DNA of 64,000 bases from Periconia sp. R9002 (Eukaryota; Ascomycota; Dothideomycetes; Pleosporales; Periconiaceae). The translations under genes were made by a program, and so were the position numbers. The stretch covers positions 372,001-436,000 of the forward strand of contig JAMAHW010000002.1 of the NCBI GenBank assembly GCA_023627715.1. Direction: 5' to 3'. Below, piece after piece: positions 20,442 through 31,813 of this stretch; within the stretch, counting starts at the first letter, position 1, and each line of letters starts with the position of its first letter. The notes under the pieces are model-generated. The model was not told where the DNA came from. It was given only the letters and a program-made list of their open reading frames with translations, and ran no database searches.

Positions 20442-23336
20442 ATGACGAACACTCGCTTTTCTAATGCTGCCCCCGTCAGCACAATGGGGTCATCATATCA
20501 ACAACAACACACCACGTCCAACCCATATTCCTCCTCGCATACCACCGACCCCCCGCCGCCCATCAACGTTCGCTACTTCTACACATCCCCTCTCGCCATC
20601 GACGACCCGTTATCCCCGCTCCCTCCCCCCGCCACTGGCTCCTCCACGGCCAAAAAACAGCCCCCCAGACCTTTCTCTGAATTTGATAACAATGAGATTA
20701 ATCGGACGTGGTTGGGACTACGGAAGAGGATTCTGAGGTTCTGTGAGGAGGTGGGGGAGAAGGGTGCGGCCGATGATGGAGAACCAGGGACTCCGATTAA
20801 TCCCGCGGTCGATAGGTTGAAACGAAAGAGGGGGGGTAGTGCGTCTAGTCAAGATGGGCGGAGCAGTTCCCAAGCACGAGACATTCCCACTCCGACGACT
20901 CCGAGCGAAGGGCGTGCTTCATCGTCCACTGAGGATGGAGCGAGATCAAGCTCGAGTGGAAGGGCAAGAGCATTTACACTCACTGGCTCCCTGAGGGCTA
21001 TGGAACCCACTGATTCTTCACCTTTGTCTACTACAGGAACCCCGTTCATTCGAGCTCCCTCCAGAGAAGACCCCCGGAGACCCGCATCTAGAGAGGCTCC
21101 CGCCCCTTCCCGCCCGGCCCCGCTAAATGAAGCCGATAGCTACCTATGGGACGACGACATGAAGCCTGTCTTGCCCGGGTTGAAGGACAAGGGACCTGCA
21201 CGGACGCCGTCGAAACCGAAGGCCGGTCCCGCCGCAAAAGTGCCCGTGGGGGTGTCTAGGTTACACCACGTGGTTTTGGATACCGAGTCTCCACGGATGG
21301 AACCCATATATTGGAAGCCTGTCAATGATATAGCTGCCGTGTTGCGGGGCACATGGTTCTACAAGGACACTATGCTGCCTGTCGAGGTCGATGTTGCAAA
21401 TATGCTCGAACTGGGCTACCTGGAATTGATGCCCTGGACTGAGACTTGGAGAGATGAGCTGAATAGCGCGATCGAGGTGGGTGCGCTAGGAGAGATGAAG
21501 ATACTGCATAAGCTCTGGCCTGAACGACCCATTAAAATGGAAAGCCGTCCTAGCAGTTCGCAGCAGATGTCTTCTGGTGGCTTGATGCAGAATACGCTTC
21601 CCGAGGAACCACCAGACCCTGATCAAGAACGTGCAAATATTGTAGAGGGGGCCTGTGATTTGATCGATATCTCTACGGGTCCAGACGGACCTGACAACAA
21701 GGCCGCCGGGGACAGTGAATACGGCCGTGCAGGACGGAAGAACCTGTACCGTAGCGCTGGCGTCATATATTCAAACGATAGCGACGCCTACATACTACGT
21801 CCATCCCTTCAGCCTTCCAATTACTATGGCCGACGTCCGCTGGCAAACTATATCCGCAAAGGCAGATCCATTGGCTTACACGTCGTGCGCGGTTTCGACC
21901 AAGCCATTTGGGACAAATTGCACCCGCCGAAGAGGACCCCCATGGCGCAAATGGCACGGGAAGGTGTCTCATCAGCCCAAGCAGGTGTACCGCCGAATCG
22001 CAGACAAAAGTCGGACCCCACGCTGGCACAGTCGGAGAGGCCTCAAGTAACCGATCTGGTTTTCGTGATTCACGGTATAGGGCAGAAACTTTCTGAGCGC
22101 ATGGAGACGTTTCATTTTACACACGCTATCAACGCTTTTCGCAGAGAGGTGAATGTTGAGCTGGGTTCCAACGATGTGAAGAGGAACCTACGGAGAGACA
22201 TGGGCGGAATCATGGTCTTACCGGTATGTATCACCTCGTGTCGCATACATCTCCAAGATTCTAACTTCACCTAGGTCAATTGGCGTATTGGGATGTCACT
22301 CGAGGATGACCCTGGGGCAGTGGCTGGAGCCGAAACCGATGACCCTGCAGTTAATAAGTATACTCTAAAGGACATCACGCCCGACACTCTCCCGTCTGTA
22401 CGTGGTATCGTCAGCGATGTCATGCTTGACGTTCCGTACTATCTCTCACCTGAACACCACCCGAAGATGGTGTCTGCCTGCATCAACGAAGCGAATCGCA
22501 TCTACCGTCTTTGGTGTCAGAACAACCCTGGATTCTCCGAATGGGGTCGTGTTCATCTCATCGCACACTCTCTCGGCTCTGTCATGGCCATGGACATCCT
22601 CAGCGACCAGCCTAGCCAAGTCGATCCTGCGCTCGGCGATCCTTCCTTCCCTGCATCTAAACTGCCGACCGACCACTTCATCTTCAACACCAAATCCCTC
22701 TTCGTCTGCGGCAGCCCCGTCGGCTTCTTTCTTCTCCTCCGCAACGCCCAGCTCCGCCCCCGCAACGACAAAGACAAGCCCGGAGCCGATATCTCCTCGG
22801 CCCGCACACCTGGAGTAGCTGGGACGCGCGGAACCTTTGGCTGCATCGCCGTCGACAACATCTACAACATCGTCAATGGCTACGACCCTGTGGCCTACCG
22901 CCTGAATGCCGCCGTCGACGTCGCTTACGCCGCCATGCTTAAACCCGCCATAATCCCATCTGCCAACACATCCATCTTCTCCCTCGCCAACCCCTTCCGT
23001 GCCTCGTCTTCCGCCTCGGCCGCGGCCCTCTCCGCATCCGCTAAACCCCCCACCGCGCGCCTTCCCTCCAACGTCGAGCTCGAAACGCACGACTTCTCCC
23101 GCGAGGAAATCGCAGAGAAGCGCGCATACCTCCTCAATGACAACGGCCAGGTCGATTTCTACCTCAAGTACGGCGGTGGCGCGCTCGAGATTCAATATCT
23201 GACCATGTTGGGCGCGCATAGTAGCTATTGGATCAGTCGCGATTTCGTGCGCATGATTGTGCTCGAGGTCGGCAGGACGATTGGTAGGGATGGCGTGTTG
23301 GAGGGTATGAGGGCAGTGAAGCGGGGGGTGAGGTAG
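20442..23336 (+). CDS. DDHD-domain phospholipase (PA-preferring PLA1 family)
   Basis: Two exons (20442-22223, 22275-23336; intron GTATGT..TAG, phase 0), about 947 aa. The first 150-250 residues are low-complexity Ser/Pro/Arg-rich. A DDHD N-terminal region follows (residues about 280-470), then FVIHGIGQK, a lipase oxyanion-type strand. The nucleophile elbow is AHSLGS with Ser693, and the DDHD domain follows (FVCGSPVGFFLLL, NGYDPVAYRL, GAHSSYW). Family role: intracellular phospholipase A1 acting on phosphatidic acid and related lipids at membranes of the secretory pathway or mitochondria. The length and domain order fit fungal DDHD proteins. The start ATG is the first of the frame, after a CACCACCACATATG leader. 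Confidence 0.9.
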
Positions 23337-23866
23337 GGCGCATAAATATATCCTTTTTCTTCATTCGGCGCCTCTTTACATTTTTTTCCCCTTGTATCTT
23401 TTTTAGAAGCGGGCATAGTTGGCGTTTTGTTAGTTTCGACAAATGAATACATTGGGAATGTTTCGTATGTGTAGAATAATCATCTGATGAAGTCTTTTTG
23501 GGGGAGTTTTGTAGGAGTAAGAATACACCTATTTCTTTGGGGCTGCTATAAGGGGTTCCATCTGGTAAAAGACAAGTCCGGTATGCAAAGAAGTGGCTTT
23601 AGATCTCAAGCACGTCCCCAAGGGAAAAAGAAAAATCGACTCTACATTTAACTAACGCCTACTATCTTTTCCAAACAGTATGTTCACATTAGAAATGCTT
23701 GTATACGCTATACTGCAGCTTTCGTCGCCGTCTTAAGAACGGCTGTGGAAGTGGTGCTGGGGCTTTCTTCACTTACTTCCTTCCTATCATTCTCACTTGA
23801 TAGACCAAATCTCTTTGACAGCCCACCAAACCCCCAACCTCCCTCCTCCCTCAACCCCACCTCAAC
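23337..23866. other. Intergenic between convergent genes
   Basis: 530 bp between two stop codons, holding the 3' UTRs of the DDHD gene and the carboxylesterase. T-rich runs at 23380-23405 are compatible with 3'-end processing. No other feature seen. Confidence 0.5.
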
Positions 23867-25916
23867 CTACCCACAAACCGCAAACCCATCCGCAAACCCC
23901 TTCCCCACAACCCTCGACGCCGTCCCATTCCCACCAAACATCACCACCTCACTCTCATTCCCACTCCCATCATACAACGGCCATTCCAAGCCATCCGCGT
24001 TCATAGGGTTCGTCCGGGGGTTGGTCGCGAAGTGGACCCAGAAATCTAAATCCCCCCCGACCAACTATAATTAGCAAACGTATACTCGGAGAGATGTAGA
24101 GGTAGATGGGGGAATGGGGGAGGGGGAACTACGCACCTTCCATGTCAAAACTCGTCTGCCACTCGAGTTCCGTCGAGTTGCCGCGGAATTGATAGTGTGT
24201 GCCGAAGACGAGGGGGAGGTCGGCTGCGTAAGCACATTGACGTTAGTCGATTGTTTTGGTTGTGAAGGTTGGTTGATTGGACTCACAACTGTGCATGGCA
24301 CCTAACCAGTACCGCGGCGTGATGTTGGAGAAGTTTCCTGCGGTGAGGTAGCGGTAGGTTGGGAGGTTGTAGGTGAGTCGTCTCCTGTGTGATGGTTAAG
24401 GATTTGCTTTTTGAGGGGTTTGGAAGGTTTGGGGATGGGGGGAGGTGTTACTCGAGTTCGGATTTCACGGAGCATTCCAAGCCAGGGCCGGTGAGGACCG
24501 GTGGGGGCGCGGTTTGGTTTTTGGAAGTGTAGCCTGTGAAGGCGGCGTTTTCGTTGGTCGTGTAGCCTGTTATTAGCGGCTAGGTCACGGAGGTAAATCA
24601 TTAGCAAAAGTTCGACAACCTCATTGTGAGGGATTAAACAGTAGGACGTACCACGGTAGCAACAAGCCCCTTCTCCGCCCTCTCCGTATCATTCGCAAAA
24701 ACGGTCACATTATCCACCACCGCGTTGAACCGCGGCGTCGTCACGTTGGTCCCTGGAAGCAAGGATCCTTGTACCAGATCTTGAAGACGTAAGGCTGGGA
24801 TGCTTTGCATGCAGGCAAGTTCCGCAGAGGCATTGAGACCGCCGCAGTCTGCGGCTTTTGCGACTTCTGAGAAGGCCTCGGGGTCGATTTCGGTGAAAGC
24901 GGTGGCGGCGCCCGACATGGCGATTGCGCCGTGAACGATGGGGTCGGAGGGGTTGGCGTAGAGGTATGCGGTTACGAGGCCCGCGCCTTTGGTTATGTGG
25001 TGTTAGGAGGTTTTTCTGGGGAAAAGGAGTGGAAGGATGGGGTGTGGAACGTACCGGCAGATTGACCCCATATGACCATTCTTTCGGGGTCCCCCCTGCT
25101 GGTTGTTAGCAAAACGATGACTTATTTTGAAGGAGATTGAGACGTACCCGAAACCCGCGATATTCGCTTTCGCCCATTCGACGCTGCGCTTGTTAGACGT
25201 GGTAACTATGGATTCGAGCCAGCTATACTTACACCAATCTCGCATCCTGAAATCCCGCGTTCTCCATCGCCCCCCTCGCACCAGGGAACCCAAAAATATT
25301 AAGACGGTAACTATACCCATCAATCAGCCACATCTAACCTCCAAATACACCTCCCAAAGACCACCTACTTGAACGTGATAACAATGTGACTCTTCATCCT
25401 CTGCACCCACTGATCAGGAACCTGATACGGCGCATGCCCACCACCCTCCTGCAACCCTCCTCCACAAGCCCAAATCAACACCGGCAACTTTTCCTCCGTA
25501 CTCCCGTCCCTATTCCTCCCCTCCCCGATCTCCCTCCGCGGCGCCCAAATGTTCAAAAATAAACAATCTTCCCCCTGCGGATCCTGATTCTGGAACTCGG
25601 GCACGAGCTCCCAGAACAAGCCTGTATGGGTCCCGCTCTGCTGGAAGCAGATGGGCTTGTAGTCGCGGGCGTAGTAGTGGACGTTGCTGTCGACTGCGGG
25701 CTCAGGGGGAAGGAAGCGCTTGGAGCCAGTGGGAGGGAGCCCGTAGCGGATACCAAGCCATTGGTGTACGTCTGGAACCGAGGGAGAGACGAAGCCGGTG
25801 TAGATCCCCGAGGTGGTGGAGACGGTTAGGAGAGGGTCGATTGTGATATTGGTGGTGGTCGAAGTGGAGAGGGGGAGGATGGGGAGGAAGGACGCGAGAA
25901 TTGTCAAAGGTTTCAT
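23867..25916 (-). CDS. Secreted type-B carboxylesterase/lipase
   Basis: Nine exons on the minus strand: 25916-25369, 25310-25233, 25183-25148, 25095-25055, 24986-24652, 24579-24452, 24384-24287, 24223-24137 and 24045-23867. Every junction keeps frame, giving about 509 aa. The start is MKPLTIL with a hydrophobic signal peptide (about 1-18); an in-frame ATG 41 codons upstream would disrupt it. Family marks: EDCLFLNIW (about 116-124), NYRLNIFGFPGA at the first junction, GGDPERM then GQSAGA with nucleophile Ser233, and a late Met-His-Ser-Ser-Asp-Leu-Pro carrying the likely catalytic His. The oxyanion-loop HGGG of most members is CGGG (151-154). Fungal homologues hydrolyse esters extracellularly. 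Substrate unknown. Eight introns, two exons under 45 nt, is the most fragmented structure in the window. Confidence 0.88.
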
Positions 25917-26772
25917 TGTTATCGCGGTAGATAGTGTCAATGGGCAATTGAAGCGTGTGAGAAGGTGGTTCACGGTGATACTAAATATGCAGAGGTAGAA
26001 TCCAAAGCAATATATCAGGGACCCGTCGTATACGAACACAAACGTGCGTCTCGATCGCTATATTATAGGAGAGCAGCTCGTACTCTACTATTTACAGGTA
26101 TATAATACGTACTATGTCTTCAGCTTCATCTCCCCCACTATACCCATCAAGCTTCCGGTAAAAGGCTTCTCGTACGCTCGCGTGGCGGGTACGCGCAATT
26201 AGCCACTACTTCCGAGATCATCGCCAGCATTTTTATTGTCCGAGGAACGCAATGACGACGTTTCCTCGTCAGTATACGATCCTTCGTTCGACCCACGCCA
26301 AATTCCTACTAATCTCGGCCCAAGAAGGTATACCAAGAGATCTCGTTTATCGAAGGGGAAAAGTCAATTGCGGGGGAGCTTTTGATTTGCGTAGAATCGC
26401 TGCTGTAGAACGGGGTCGATATTATCCAGTTGCCGGGGTTGTTGTGCGGGGAGCAGTTTGTGAGTGGATGTTGTGGTTGGGTTGAGGATGCCAAGCCGGC
26501 TGTTTTTGGCTTCCTTTCATGACGTCGGTACAGTAGTTTTAAATGATCAAATTGGGGATATATTGAGGAGAGCGTGATTGAATGTAGGATGTAACTTCCA
26601 CGGCTTGTTGGAGGATGAAGGAACATCTGGGAAGTGAAAATATTCATTAATAGCAGGGTTATAAAGCTGGTCTGAATGTCAGAAGTTAAAGGTGATTTTT
26701 CATCGTCTACCTCAAGCTTATAAGTTAAGTAGAAAGGAATCTGAGCAAGCCGCTAGAATACGGGAATATTTG

Positions 26773-27072
26773 TCAAGCAGGTCCCTGCCGCCTGTCAACG
26801 TGTAAGTGTCGAAATGGTTTAAGTGTTATTCCCTGTTCCCTACAAAGGAAAACGTTCCTACGTGGAACAAGTCCTTCGTAGGTGAGATCGCCGTAAACAA
26901 CCACTTCAAGGGACGGCAGGCCATTTATTCCGAGCGCCCATTGAGCAAAATTGTCAAATTCTTTTGTAAGTTCCACGGGTTTGATACCCCAATAGAAAAG
27001 AAAGAAGAAAAAAAAAGGCTGATAAGTGGTAAATTGTATTAGCCTGACTACAAGTTGCAAAGAACTCTTCAC
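26773..27072 (-). pseudogene. Possible fragment of a fungal hypothetical protein
   Basis: A reading frame of about 75 residues, from KEFDNFAQWALGINGLPSLE to the stop, has protein-like composition and recalls the C-terminal part of fungal F-box-type hypothetical proteins (FDNFAxWAxGxxGLPxL). The upstream part of the frame is Phe-rich junk from an A-rich run on the plus strand. Treated as a relic; the family match is from memory and unsure. Confidence 0.25.
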
Positions 27073-27085
27073 AAATTAGCTAACA

Positions 27086-27178
27086 GATACAAATTGTCAC
27101 TTTCGGAGACAGTGTCGTAGCCTGGATCTTCGCTGGATTGACGGCGTCAATCACTGAAAAACCCGAAATCCTGAGAGG
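27086..27178 (+). other. Exon-like fragment
   Basis: 93 bp preceded by GCTAACAG (branch site plus acceptor) and followed by GTACGT (donor), open in one frame (IQIVTFGDSVVAWIFAG..). It looks like an isolated exon of a lost gene, but no flanking exons could be joined. Confidence 0.2.
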
Positions 27179-27817
27179 GTACGTGTAATCATCTCTTTGT
27201 CTCTTGATTAATGAGCTATTCCTCATATCACTTCTCTTGCATCCATTACAAGATTCATCTTGTTTTTGTAAGTGTGCATCCTAAACACAGAATTTTAACC
27301 AGTCTCCTAGATTTCCAGAATGAGGTGCAGGCTATCAAGCCACAAACACGTACAAAACCAGTAAGCACAAAGTTTCGAGCTGAGCTTCAACTCTTGTTTC
27401 AACTAAATATGACAATATTTTGAATATTAATTCTACCTCGTCGTGTAAAACCACACGTATGACATCAATCTTGTGTTACTTAACCTGGCCATACAAAGAT
27501 AGAATACATACTCACATAGAGCTGTATGTTTTCTGAATTCGGGTACAGAATAAAATCTCAGAGTTGCCGTATCGTGATGATATTAGGGGGAAAAGTCGAT
27601 CTGGTTTGACGCTCGCAAATATTCTGACTCAGACGTCGATTCTGTGCCCACTTTTACTGATTTGACACTCAATGGAAGTGCTCACTTCTTACTGCAATGT
27701 TGCATGAAAATCAGACATCCCCTTGACTTCACGCCGCACGACGGTGCAGTCATGATTGCGATTGGCTCATGATCCCTGCTCGGCCGTGCCGCATCCCCTC
27801 CGGCTAGGGTCGAAATG

Positions 27818-27938
27818 TTGGACTTCAGGTACAGAGTCGTTTATTATCGAGATACCACATAGCGTAGCGTATTTAGATGCTAACAATGTACTATAACCAC
27901 CCTAGTTACATTTAACCAACTTTACGCCCACGATATAG
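27818..27938 (+). mobile_element. Introner-like element, copy B
   Basis: Exactly 121 bp, TTGGACTTC to GATATAG. Left flank AAATG, right flank GTATA, so the duplication is eroded. Branch-like ACCAAC is 20 bp or so before the terminal AG. Intergenic. Confidence 0.85.
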
Positions 27939-28967
27939 GTATATCAGGTATCTAAAGAATTGGGAGAGCGAGAAAGGGTTTGATGCTTCCGCGGACCGTC
28001 GACTCGAACAGAGCGGAATGCAACGTGCAAAAACGTGCTGCCCCTCGGAATAACCAAATACCACAACTCTGGGTGATAGAATAAGCCGGATAAATATAAA
28101 ATGAAACTTGCAGCTCTTATGTACATGCGAAGACCGAGACCACTGGACCCCTAACCATTCATATCAGAAAAGCATATTGATTCGACGGAGGCATACATGC
28201 AATCAGCGCCGGAGTTGGCTAGCATACTCGAATCAATTCTCTCATAGACCTTAGCCCCAGTAATCACACTCTGGCGACATCCTCTTGTTATTTCCTTAAA
28301 TATACATCACCAGAACATGGATGATCCCACAATTCTACATTAGAAAGCATCCGACGAGGCGGAATGCGGCCGAGAGCAATCGATGCACAAAATGAAGGGA
28401 AAGGGTTCCAGATAATGGTAATACACCTAGCATTACGTGTCGTGAACGTTCTGGCTGGATTGGTAAACACATCGCTTTATTGTTCATCACCGTCGTTTTC
28501 ACTACATGAAAGGTTTGCCATTCGAGAACGAGTCAGCCGGTGAAAGCGTACAGTAATTCAGATGTCAAATCATGAACAGTCGTCATTTTTGGTATCTGGT
28601 CATTTGGTTATCGAAAGTCGTAGCAATCCAACAACTTGATCAAATAATTTTACGGGGTTGGCAATCAATCGCCCACGGGAATCGCAGCTTCCAGAGTGAT
28701 ATGATTTGCAACATGAATTCGACGGCAAATGCCAGACTTTGATGATCTAAGATGCAGTGCAAAAAACGAAAAGGTATTGTGGCGTAGTCAATATGCGGAG
28801 CCCCTGTCCTTTCGCTTGTCTCTGGATTTACCTAACAGCTCACTTTGCACATTGACTCAGCTAAGTGCCTCAGTCTCGCATCATGCATCAATCCTCTTCG
28901 TTGCTCGGGGATACAAACAGCAGAAAAGGGAGGTATCTTCTGACGCTATGAAGTAGCTCGGAGGTAC

Positions 28968-30293
28968 ATGCTCTTAAGAAAGCGTCGCCGCGTGCAAATT
29001 GGCTCCGTAGCGAAAATGCCCCTGTCCTCGAGCAGCCAGCATGGAGAGCGAGCGAAACGTGCTGCGTGTGACCGATGTCGTTCACAAAAGCTACGGTGCG
29101 ATCGACCTGGTATTGCTCCTGACCCAAGCAATCCGTTACCGTGTGTTCGCTGCACACGTTTAAGGTCTTTATGTATTACCAGTCCTAGTCATCGGCTTGG
29201 TCGTCCCGCGGCATTACCGTTGCATAGTATGCATAGCGACTCGATGGGACAGCTGTACCCGTCCTCTTCCATGGCTACATCATGGCAAAATCAATCTAGC
29301 ACCGTGTCGCACAACGGTGGAATGGACACATCACTGTCAGCTAGCCTAATTTCGGATCCTGGCCTCGCAGCATCTGGAAGTACCCCCGCGTGGAGCACTC
29401 CTAATCTCGATGCTGCCACGTCGCACACAAATTTAGAGCAGGCCGTACATCAATCTCCTTCGCATTGTGCTTGGAAAACGGCCGCTGGTATTCCTCAGGG
29501 GCCAGAGATTAGTTACTCACAGGGAGACGACACCAGATCGGCGACTGAAGGGGACATGGACGATCCACAGTTCGACCTCTCGGGCTTGAGCATGGACGCA
29601 ATTATGGGATCGGTCATGAGAATGGATACTGAGCCCTTTCCTATTGTTCGGCCTCAAACCTCGTCTTCTTCTATAATGGATCAGGGCCAAACAGAGCCTT
29701 GTAGTGTCGATTCGTTGACGTACGAAGATGCACTTGCGGAACTTCTGGCACTCGGTACGAATCTCGTAGCGAATGTGAAAACGTATCGGGCTTCTCTTGA
29801 CATGGATGTTGAGAGTCAAAGGTCTATACTCCAACGCAGTATGGCCACGTCTAGACAGCTGCTTGGGGTCCTCGAATCCATCGTTCTGCAAGCACCCTCC
29901 TCTGAATCCGACCTGAGTCTCAAGATTGTCGATGCGCCAGCATTACTTGCGCAAGCCTCCAGCTGCTATATATTGGAGGCTAGGCAATGGAACGTCATTC
30001 TCACCAGCATGTTGCGTATTCTCAGAACGTCGCCTACAGATGTGGGGAAAATTGCTCAAGTTATTCCTAGCACCAAAATGAAAGGACTGATGTTCAATAC
30101 TGCCATGCTGCAGGTCCATCTTTTCCTACAGACCTGCATGCATACCTCCCAGGCTCTATGCAGGCAGATGGATCGCATCACTGAGGTTTTTTCCGAGCCA
30201 GGATCCTCGCATGTGGACACAAACGAAGTGTTACAGGGCGTAAGAAGTATTCATATTATGATTTTAAATGTCGTTGAAAGACTCCACGTCTAG
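28968..30293 (+). CDS. AflR-type Zn(II)2Cys6 transcription factor
   Basis: Single exon, 441 aa. The binuclear cluster is C34-x2-C37-x6-C44-x14-C59-x2-C62-x6-C69, preceded by basic residues, within [17 protein letters not shown]. The rest matches the layout of the aflatoxin-regulator (AflR) family: a Ser-rich middle and a C-terminal helical region with the [12 protein letters not shown] and [14 protein letters not shown] stretches. Members switch on neighbouring secondary-metabolite genes by binding TCG/CGG-type palindromes. Met17 (at 29016) is an equally plausible start because the zinc cluster lies after it. Neighbours are an MFS exporter and fragments of a P450 and of a megasynthase reductase, so this is likely the regulator of a decayed cluster. 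Confidence 0.88.
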   Translation: MLLRKRRRVQIGSVAKMPLSSSSQHGERAKRAACDRCRSQKLRCDRPGIAPDPSNPLPCVRCTRLRSLCITSPSHRLGRPAALPLHSMHSDSMGQLYPSSSMATSWQNQSSTVSHNGGMDTSLSASLISDPGLAASGSTPAWSTPNLDAATSHTNLEQAVHQSPSHCAWKTAAGIPQGPEISYSQGDDTRSATEGDMDDPQFDLSGLSMDAIMGSVMRMDTEPFPIVRPQTSSSSIMDQGQTEPCSVDSLTYEDALAELLALGTNLVANVKTYRASLDMDVESQRSILQRSMATSRQLLGVLESIVLQAPSSESDLSLKIVDAPALLAQASSCYILEARQWNVILTSMLRILRTSPTDVGKIAQVIPSTKMKGLMFNTAMLQVHLFLQTCMHTSQALCRQMDRITEVFSEPGSSHVDTNEVLQGVRSIHIMILNVVERLHV

Positions 30294-30664
30294 TGATAAT
30301 ATAATAGCATCAACCATCCATCTTATACCTACTCTCTAACCCTTCATTTCACAATCTGAAATACTCACACACATACTTCATTTGGTTCGATATCCACCAA
30401 CCCTTCTGCTCTTAGTCGCATACAGAAATTTTGCCAGACAACCCCAAACAAATTTCAGACTTTTCTAGACCTCCGGCCGTCACCAAGAAGCATACTAGCC
30501 CAGTTTCTTTTCCCAAGCAGGAGGCGTACCAGGAAATTCCATGTCGAATTTTCAAATCCTCTTCGCAATGACAATTTTCGCGTGCAGAAAATGGAGAACA
30601 ACTATGTTTGCATGACCTAGCTCGCAGTCAGCTTTATCGCCGCAGCTCTAGGCATTGTGAGGTT

Positions 30665-30945
30665 TTACGTATACCCTTGGGATGAGCTCCCCATTAGCCC
30701 TTTAGACCAGGTGATTTTTGCGGCTGTCATAATGCAGCGTTGGTATATATTCTCAAAGCTTCTTCTATGACGGTATGAAGATATCTCAGGCCTTTTGAAG
30801 AGTTCTTCAACAGCACTTGAACCCACTGGTATCTTCCTCCTAGCTGTTTTAACCCATAACGTACGTTCGAGACAACTGCTAGCCGGAGAACGGGAAACCT
30901 TACCAACGAATGAATCCAATTATTTAAACACAGCGAGAAACACAA
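30665..30945 (-). pseudogene. Cytochrome P450 fragment (K-helix region)
   Basis: One frame reads KGLRYLHTVIEEALRIYTNA, a clear match to the P450 K-helix region, including the E-x-x-R of EALR. The continuation is in another frame (30665-30919), and the haem-binding Cys loop and the rest of the enzyme are missing. So it is a truncated, frameshifted relic. Confidence 0.7.
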
Positions 30946-31058
30946 TCTATGGACAAAACGCCTTCGAAAAATGCTGCGGCCTTCTGGATAATCGACATTC
31001 CTCTGAAGCCTATGAGAGAGAATGTCATGACGAAGTTTTCAATCTACAGGATATATAG

Positions 31059-31179
31059 TTAAACTCCAGGTACAGAATCTTTTGTTATCGAGACACTACG
31101 TGGCGGGGCGTATTAAGACACTAATTATGTACTGTAACCACCCTAGTTACATTTAACTGACTTTGTACCCGCGATACAG
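31059..31179 (+). mobile_element. Introner-like element, copy C
   Basis: Exactly 121 bp, TTAAACTCC to GATACAG. Flanks TATAG and GATGC give no clear duplication. ACTGAC branch-like site and terminal AG kept. Intergenic, between the P450 fragment and the MFS gene. Confidence 0.85.
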
Positions 31180-31813
31180 GATGCATATCTCTGCATTCTA
31201 GCAGGCTTTTCCTAAGGTATATTGATCATGTATAATCTTGGAGCCAAATTCATTTGTATTATCGTGATCGTCTTATTCGGAGCACAACTTTCGAACAGCG
31301 CCACCAGGCCCGAACGCAGTCAACTTCCCACCATCAACGTGTCCGAAGATTGATGAAGCCTCGCCAAAAGGTCCAGTGGCCTAACCCAAGCTTACGTGAC
31401 AAGGTTTCGTCCCAGGCCATAATCCTACCGACTCAAAGGGGCAGTCGGGCCAAGTTTGCGCCGTTTCATTCGGAGACTTCTTAGTCAGCAGCTGCACGTA
31501 CGGTGACATGCGGGTGAATAGACGACCCGAGTTATATTACTATACTGGGGTTAGCCCCGTGATTCTGTTAATTGCAAGCATATTTTCTGTCACATTCATA
31601 ATAACGTCTTCCTCTACAGCCAACGTTGGTGAGTATGTGGAGGATATCTCATCTACCTTTTTCTCATAAATTGCGTATCAATAGTCTTGTTCATCCGTAA
31701 AGATTCGTGTGCTATCTTGTCATTGCTGTCCTCTTGCAATTGATTGTTCTCACCACTTTGGCAGATATTTGTACTTCCAAGCCACAGCCATTGACATTCA
31801 GCAAAGAGTTGCA

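Larger units (their letters stand above)
25917..28967. other. 3 kb gene-poor accessory region
   Basis: AT-rich and without an intact gene. It contains two coding-like fragments (26773-27072 on minus, 27086-27178 on plus) and one introner-like element (27818-27938), listed separately. The open frame at 26309-26647 (112 aa) has no recognisable features. Confidence 0.5.
30294..31813. other. Intergenic with cluster debris
   Basis: Apart from the P450 fragment and introner copy C listed separately, short open stretches (for example around 30620-30770 on plus, reading FIAAALGIVRFYVYPW) may be further gene debris. No intact gene recognised. The right end is the promoter of the MFS gene. Confidence 0.4.

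Noticed and set aside
22446..23219. 257 aa open frame antisense to the DDHD gene
   Set aside because: Gly/Val/Asp-rich shadow; the sense strand holds the lipase motifs.
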